In this document: positions 6,182-9,422 of the stretch, piece by piece | Layout: each line of letters begins with the position of its first letter | Position numbering within the stretch: the stretch's first letter is position 1 | DNA from: an uncultured Acidobacteriota bacterium | Lineage (GTDB): Bacteria > Acidobacteriota > Terriglobia > Terriglobales > Acidobacteriaceae | DNA length: 9,422 bases | Assembly (NCBI GenBank): GCA_903932385.1 | Contig: CAIZGA010000180.1 | Coordinates: forward strand, 1 to 9,422 | Reading direction: 5' to 3' | Notes under the pieces: model-generated | Database searches by the model: none | What the model was told of the DNA's origin: nothing | What the model saw: only the letters and a program-made list of their open reading frames with translations | Made by a program: the position numbers and the translations under genes

Positions 6182-7873
6182 GTGATTAATAATTTCAATC
6201 GGCGAGAATTTCTCTCAACTTCTTCCATGATGCTGCTGGGCCTCTCCAGCCCACACATTGCGCTGGGCCAGCAATCTCTGGCGAAGCCGGAAGATGCAAT
6301 CGTCAACACATCATTTGGCCGTATTCGTGGATCGCGTCGCGGCGATCTGGTTACCTTCAAAGGCATTCCTTACGGCGGGTCTGTATCCGGCAAAGGCCGC
6401 TTTAAAGCTGCGCCTCCGTTACAGCCGTGGACGGGTGTGAAGGATGCGCTGCGGCTGGGCAACACAGCGATTCAAGGCCCCAGAGTTTATATGGGTGTGA
6501 ATGAACCGGGGCCGGATGAAAATTGCCTCTACCTGAATGTGTGGACGCCAGCGATTGATGGCAAGAAGCGTCCCGTGATGTTCTACAACCACGGGGGAGG
6601 ATTTATCCTCGGCTCCGGCGGCACCTGGTATCAGGATGGCGGCAATTTAGCCCGCAATCACGATGTGGTCACCGTCTCCACCAACCATCGTCTGGGCCTG
6701 CTGGGCTTCCTGTTTCTGGCAGATATCGCTGGTGAAGGGTATGCCACTTCCGGCAACCAGGGCATGCTCGACATTCTTCAGGCGCTCAGTTGGGTCAACC
6801 AGAACATAGCCAATTTTGGCGGTGACCCAAACAACGTAATGATTTTTGGAGAATCAGGCGGCGGGCAGAAGACGTCGTGCCTCTACGCCATGCCATCTGC
6901 AAAAAATTTCTTCAACAAGGCCTCCATTGAGAGTGGCGCCGGTATCCGCATGGCGACTCGTGATGCCGCTACGGCCACAACGCGCCTTGTTCTCGAGGAC
7001 CTTGGTCTTACAGCATCAGAGTGGCGCAAGCTACTTGACGTTCCCGTTCCTGCGCTGCTTGAAACCAATGCACGAGTGCTGAAGAAAATATCCACTGCAC
7101 CTCCCGCCACCAGCACAATTCCCAAACCTTCCAGCTTTATGCCGGTGGTGGATGGAGGGATTCTGCCGCATCATCCCTTTGACCCAGAAGCACCCGCCAT
7201 TTCCCGCGATAAGCCACTGCTGCTCGGAAGCAATCAGGATGAAGCTGCATATGGTCTGTATGAGTCCGGCAATACTGCGGCATTCCTGCTCACGGAAGAG
7301 CAGCTTGAACAACGCATGCAAGCCAGATACGGTGCAAGCGCGCATCAAATTCTAGATGTGTATCGTCACTCTCGGCCAGGAGCTTCGCCCAGTCAATTGT
7401 TCATTGCAATTTCCGGTGCAGCCACGGCGATGGGCGAGATTACGATCGCAGAACGTAAATGTGCTCAGCATGCTGCTCCGGCGTATATGTATGTCTTTAC
7501 ACATCAATCCAATTTCATTGTGCCTGGAACCAACTATCCGATTGGCGCCGGCCACTCGCTCGAGATTCCGTACAAATTCGATAACATCCACGCTGAAGTG
7601 GCGCCCAACTCTAAAGTTCCCGGTCCCTTTGAACATCTCCTCGGCATGGAAACTGTATACGGTACTGATCCCAATCGCGACAAGACGGCACACAACATGA
7701 GCGAGATGTGGGCGACCTTTGCACGCACCGGTCATCCTGGCGCGAAGGGTCAACCAGATTGGCCGGCCTACTCCACAGATGTTCGCGCGACCATGATGAT
7801 TGACGCTGAGTGTCGCGTAGTCAACGATCCTTGGAGCGAGGAACGCCGCCTCTGGCGCAGTCTAAATTCCTAA
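6182..7873 (+). CDS. Tat-exported type-B carboxylesterase
   Basis: The 563-residue alpha/beta hydrolase belongs to the carboxylesterase type-B (cholinesterase-like) family and cleaves carboxylic esters. A Tat leader (NRREFL, residues 6-11, then a hydrophobic run) is followed by the family start GRIRG and VTFKGIPYGG. Next come DENCLYLNVW (112-121), the oxyanion-hole HGGG (137-140), the nucleophile elbow GESGGG with S225, and the acid loop GSNQDEAAY with E354. The histidine motif GAGHSLEIPYKF has H458, so the triad is complete. Length is usual for the family. I place the start at the GTG at 6182: it is preceded by AAAGGTGT, and the 39 residues readable upstream in frame would push the twin-arginine motif unusually far from the N-terminus. 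Substrate is not evident; with a fucosidase nearby, deacylation of acetylated or feruloylated glycans is a reasonable guess, but the family also includes broad-specificity esterases. Confidence 0.92.
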   Translation: MINNFNRREFLSTSSMMLLGLSSPHIALGQQSLAKPEDAIVNTSFGRIRGSRRGDLVTFKGIPYGGSVSGKGRFKAAPPLQPWTGVKDALRLGNTAIQGPRVYMGVNEPGPDENCLYLNVWTPAIDGKKRPVMFYNHGGGFILGSGGTWYQDGGNLARNHDVVTVSTNHRLGLLGFLFLADIAGEGYATSGNQGMLDILQALSWVNQNIANFGGDPNNVMIFGESGGGQKTSCLYAMPSAKNFFNKASIESGAGIRMATRDAATATTRLVLEDLGLTASEWRKLLDVPVPALLETNARVLKKISTAPPATSTIPKPSSFMPVVDGGILPHHPFDPEAPAISRDKPLLLGSNQDEAAYGLYESGNTAAFLLTEEQLEQRMQARYGASAHQILDVYRHSRPGASPSQLFIAISGAATAMGEITIAERKCAQHAAPAYMYVFTHQSNFIVPGTNYPIGAGHSLEIPYKFDNIHAEVAPNSKVPGPFEHLLGMETVYGTDPNRDKTAHNMSEMWATFARTGHPGAKGQPDWPAYSTDVRATMMIDAECRVVNDPWSEERRLWRSLNS

Positions 7874-7999
7874 TCTGCAATGTAAATATCTCCATGATGC
7901 TTCATCGCAAGTGAATCACGGTTCACATGTGTAACTGATAGAATTGCGTACATTTCATTCACGCTGCTAAATATTTCTGCACCCGCGCCCGGAGGGCCA
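7874..7999 (+). promoter_or_regulatory. intergenic region with possible promoter for the TIGR03435 gene
   Basis: The 126 bases contain a short inverted repeat, GTGAA (7911-7915) and TTCAC (7922-7926), with no T run after it. Downstream is a possible promoter: TTGCGT (7944-7949), an 18 bp gap, and TAAATA (7968-7973). The Shine-Dalgarno GGAGGG at 7991-7996 follows. Whether the esterase transcript reads through into the next gene cannot be decided from sequence. Confidence 0.3.
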
Positions 8000-9154
8000 A
8001 TGATGAACAGACGAATTTTCAATTGCACGTTGATATTGGCATTGGCCGCAATCTTTGGAATGAGTCTTCACGCGCAAGCCCCCGCGCCGGATATTTCCGG
8101 CACATGGCAGGGCACGCTGGATGTTGGCAAAGGCCTGCGGATTGTGTTGAAGGTATCGAAGCTTCCTGCTGGTGGCTATAAATCGGTCTTTTACAGCATT
8201 GATCAGACTCCGCAGCCTATACCAATCAACACCACTACACTCACCGGCACGGCAATAAAATTAACTATCACTCCGCTGGAAGCGAGCTATGAAGGCACGC
8301 TCGGTGCGGATGGAAAGAGCATCACCGGCAATTGGACACAGGGTGGTCAACCTCACGCGCTGAATTTTGTTCTGACAACGCCGGACAACGCCTGGGCGAT
8401 TCCTGAACCGCCCAAACAAATGGCAGCCGATGCAAAGCCGACCTTCGATGTAGTGACCATCAAGCCCAGCGTTCCAGATCGGCCGGGCAAACAAGTCGGT
8501 TTCCGTGGCCGCCATTTTATGGCAATCAATTTCAACATGAACGATCTGATTGCCTTTGCCTACGGACTGCATACCAAGCAGATTATCGGCGGCGAACCCT
8601 GGTTCGGCACGGAGCTATTCGATGTTGATGGTGTGCCGGATGTGGAAGGTACGCCGAGCCAGAAGCAAATGCAGATGATGGTGCAGAAAATGCTGGCTGA
8701 TCGCTTCAAGCTGACATTTCATCACGAGAAAAAAGAACTGGCCGTGTATGCCATCACAGTTGCTAAGGGCGGTCCCAAGCTGACCAAGAGTGAATCCTCG
8801 CCAAATGATCCGATGGCATTTTTCTTCAGAAAGCTGGGCGGGCTGACGGTGAGAAACCAGACCATTGCTATCTTTGCCATTTGGATGCAGTCCTCTGTGA
8901 TGGACAAGCCGGTGGTGGACCAGACAGGATTGACGGACCGTTACGACTTCACCCTGAACTGGACGCCGGATGAAACTCAGTTCGCACAGTTCGGTGGGAC
9001 TGGGATACACGTGCCGCCGACAACGGATGATCCGAACGCGCCGCCGGGACTCTTCACTGCCATTCAAGAGCAGCTTGGCTTGAAAATGGAGCCAGTAAAA
9101 GCGCCGGATGATGTGATTGTGATTGATCATGTTGAGAAACCATCGGCGAATTAG
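8000..9154 (+). CDS. exported TIGR03435 soil-associated protein with an added N-terminal beta-rich domain
   Basis: The 384-residue product has a Sec signal peptide (residues 1 to about 26, cleavage near HAQ-AP). Residues 30-126 form a separate domain rich in beta strands (DISGTWQGTL, LRIVLKVSK, YKSVFYSIDQ, ITGNWTQGG), resembling the lipocalin-like modules found in front of some exported acidobacterial hydrolases. The TIGR03435 region follows: FDVVTIKPS (149-157), IIGGEPWF (195-202), MVQKMLADRFKLTFHHEKKE (227-246), YAITVAKGGPKL (250-261), PVVDQTGLTDRYDFTLNW (304-321), and a C-terminal EQLGLKMEPVKAP then IDHVEKPS. The family is abundant in soil Acidobacteria; to my knowledge its function is not established. 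Two ATGs stand in tandem (8000 and 8003) behind GGAGGG at 7991; spacing slightly favours the second. There are no cysteines that suggest haem or metal binding. Confidence 0.88.
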   Translation: MMNRRIFNCTLILALAAIFGMSLHAQAPAPDISGTWQGTLDVGKGLRIVLKVSKLPAGGYKSVFYSIDQTPQPIPINTTTLTGTAIKLTITPLEASYEGTLGADGKSITGNWTQGGQPHALNFVLTTPDNAWAIPEPPKQMAADAKPTFDVVTIKPSVPDRPGKQVGFRGRHFMAINFNMNDLIAFAYGLHTKQIIGGEPWFGTELFDVDGVPDVEGTPSQKQMQMMVQKMLADRFKLTFHHEKKELAVYAITVAKGGPKLTKSESSPNDPMAFFFRKLGGLTVRNQTIAIFAIWMQSSVMDKPVVDQTGLTDRYDFTLNWTPDETQFAQFGGTGIHVPPTTDDPNAPPGLFTAIQEQLGLKMEPVKAPDDVIVIDHVEKPSAN

Positions 9155-9195
9155 TTCGTCAAAACTTAATCCTGCACGGTTTGCGGAGAAATCCG

Positions 9196-9224
9196 TTGAC
9201 AGAAGAGCCTTTGATCTTTAGTCT
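9196..9224 (+). promoter_or_regulatory. promoter of the last gene (TTGACA, 17 bp, TAGTCT)
   Basis: TTGACA at 9196-9201 is a perfect -35 consensus. With the standard 17 bp spacer the -10 is TAGTCT (9219-9224), a three of six match. Transcription would begin around 9231, inside the inverted repeat at 9223-9240, and give a leader of about 65 bases before the ATG at 9297. A weak -10 overlapped by a palindrome fits a regulated promoter. Confidence 0.5.
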
Positions 9225-9240
9225 ACTAATACTTTAGTAG
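9223..9240. promoter_or_regulatory. operator-like inverted repeat CTACTAA-TACT-TTAGTAG
   Basis: CTACTAA at 9223-9229 and TTAGTAG at 9234-9240 are perfect 7-bp inverted repeats around a 4-bp centre. The repeat covers the end of the predicted -10 and the expected transcription start, where a bound repressor would block RNA polymerase. A third copy of the half-site lies at 9264-9270. Symmetric TA-rich sites of this size are typical of dimeric winged-helix repressors such as the BlaI/MecI family, common in Acidobacteria; the family assignment is inference. As RNA it would be a weak AT-rich hairpin without a T run, so a terminator is unlikely. Confidence 0.5.
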
Positions 9241-9263
9241 AAGCGGACAGTGCCCACGAATAT

Positions 9264-9270
9264 CTACTAA
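9264..9270 (+). repeat. extra copy of the CTACTAA half-site
   Basis: CTACTAA recurs exactly, 41 bp after the left arm of the palindrome at 9223, with no matching right arm close by. The 41 bp centre spacing is nearly four helical turns, so it could be an auxiliary half-site on the same DNA face, or chance. Confidence 0.3.
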
Positions 9271-9296
9271 TGGTCGCACATCAATGAGGTTTTCTA

Positions 9297-9422
9297 ATGA
9301 TGGAACATTTTCGCAGAACGCTGCGTATATCGGGTATGCGTTTTTATACTCATATATTCAATGGTTGCCTCTGCGCGTTTGCATTATGCATGCTTACGAG
9401 CAGCGCGAATCTTTATGCACAG
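9297..9422 (+). CDS. exported protein of unknown family (first 42 codons only)
   Basis: From the tandem ATG at 9297/9300 the frame stays open to the window end. A Shine-Dalgarno GAGGT lies at 9286-9290, 6 to 9 bases upstream. The 42 residues are almost wholly a Sec signal peptide: a basic start (HFRRTLR), a hydrophobic core near NGCLCAFALCML (22-33), and a likely signal peptidase site at ANLYAQ (37-42). An internal methionine at residue 14 would also give a good signal peptide but has no ribosome binding site. Nothing of the mature protein is visible. In Acidobacteria a leader like this before a carbohydrate locus often belongs to a large TonB-dependent outer-membrane receptor, but that is a guess from context. 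Confidence 0.7.
   Translation, partial: MMEHFRRTLRISGMRFYTHIFNGCLCAFALCMLTSSANLYAQ

Noticed and set aside
9176..9196. hairpin after the TIGR03435 gene (ACGGTTT pairing with AAA-CCGT around a bulged T)
   Set aside because: It is imperfect, runs into the TTGACA -35 box and has no T run, so it is not supported as an intrinsic terminator.

Overview
The window looks like an accessory carbohydrate-degradation region from a soil acidobacterium (Acidobacteriota, Terriglobia-like). The strongest taxonomic pointer is the gene at 8000-9154, which carries the TIGR03435 'soil-associated' domain, a family expanded in Acidobacteria. Moderate GC, many exported enzymes with twin-arginine leaders, a PQQ beta-propeller dehydrogenase and sparse E. 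coli-like promoters also fit. This is inference from family knowledge; there is no rRNA or other phylogenetic marker.

Layout. From 3169 leftwards three genes run on the minus strand: a soluble periplasmic PQQ dehydrogenase (1211-3169), a small exported protein joining a mono-haem cytochrome c domain to a ComEA-like helix-hairpin-helix domain (534-1166, 44 bp downstream), and the first ~30% of a Tat-exported Gfo/Idh/MocA oxidoreductase (1-410, cut by the window edge). A 272 bp divergent intergenic region separates these from a Tat-exported GH29 alpha-L-fucosidase (3442-4812, plus). It converges on a membrane NapH-like polyferredoxin (4928-6028, minus). That gene is divergent from a Tat-exported type-B carboxylesterase (6182-7873, plus). 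Then come the TIGR03435 protein (8000-9154, plus) and the first 42 codons of another exported protein (9297-9422, plus), preceded by a TTGACA promoter overlapped by a perfect 7+7 inverted repeat.

How the genes may work together. Almost every product is exported or membrane-bound. A coherent but unproven reading is outside-the-cytoplasm processing of a fucosylated, probably O-acylated glycan. The esterase would remove acyl groups, the fucosidase would release fucose, and the PQQ dehydrogenase would oxidise a sugar or alcohol, passing electrons to the cytochrome c-HhH protein. The Gfo/Idh/MocA enzyme would carry out a further redox or epimerisation-type step. The polyferredoxin could link such redox steps to the membrane pool, but nothing in the sequence shows this. 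No PQQ biosynthesis gene, transporter or regulator is present in the window.

I see no RNA genes, insertion sequences, CRISPR arrays, attachment sites or origins. The families are all known; the most notable items are the cytochrome c-HhH fusion next to a quinoprotein, the 40-residue low-complexity insert in that quinoprotein, the extra beta-rich domain on the TIGR03435 protein, and the operator-like palindrome at 9223-9240.
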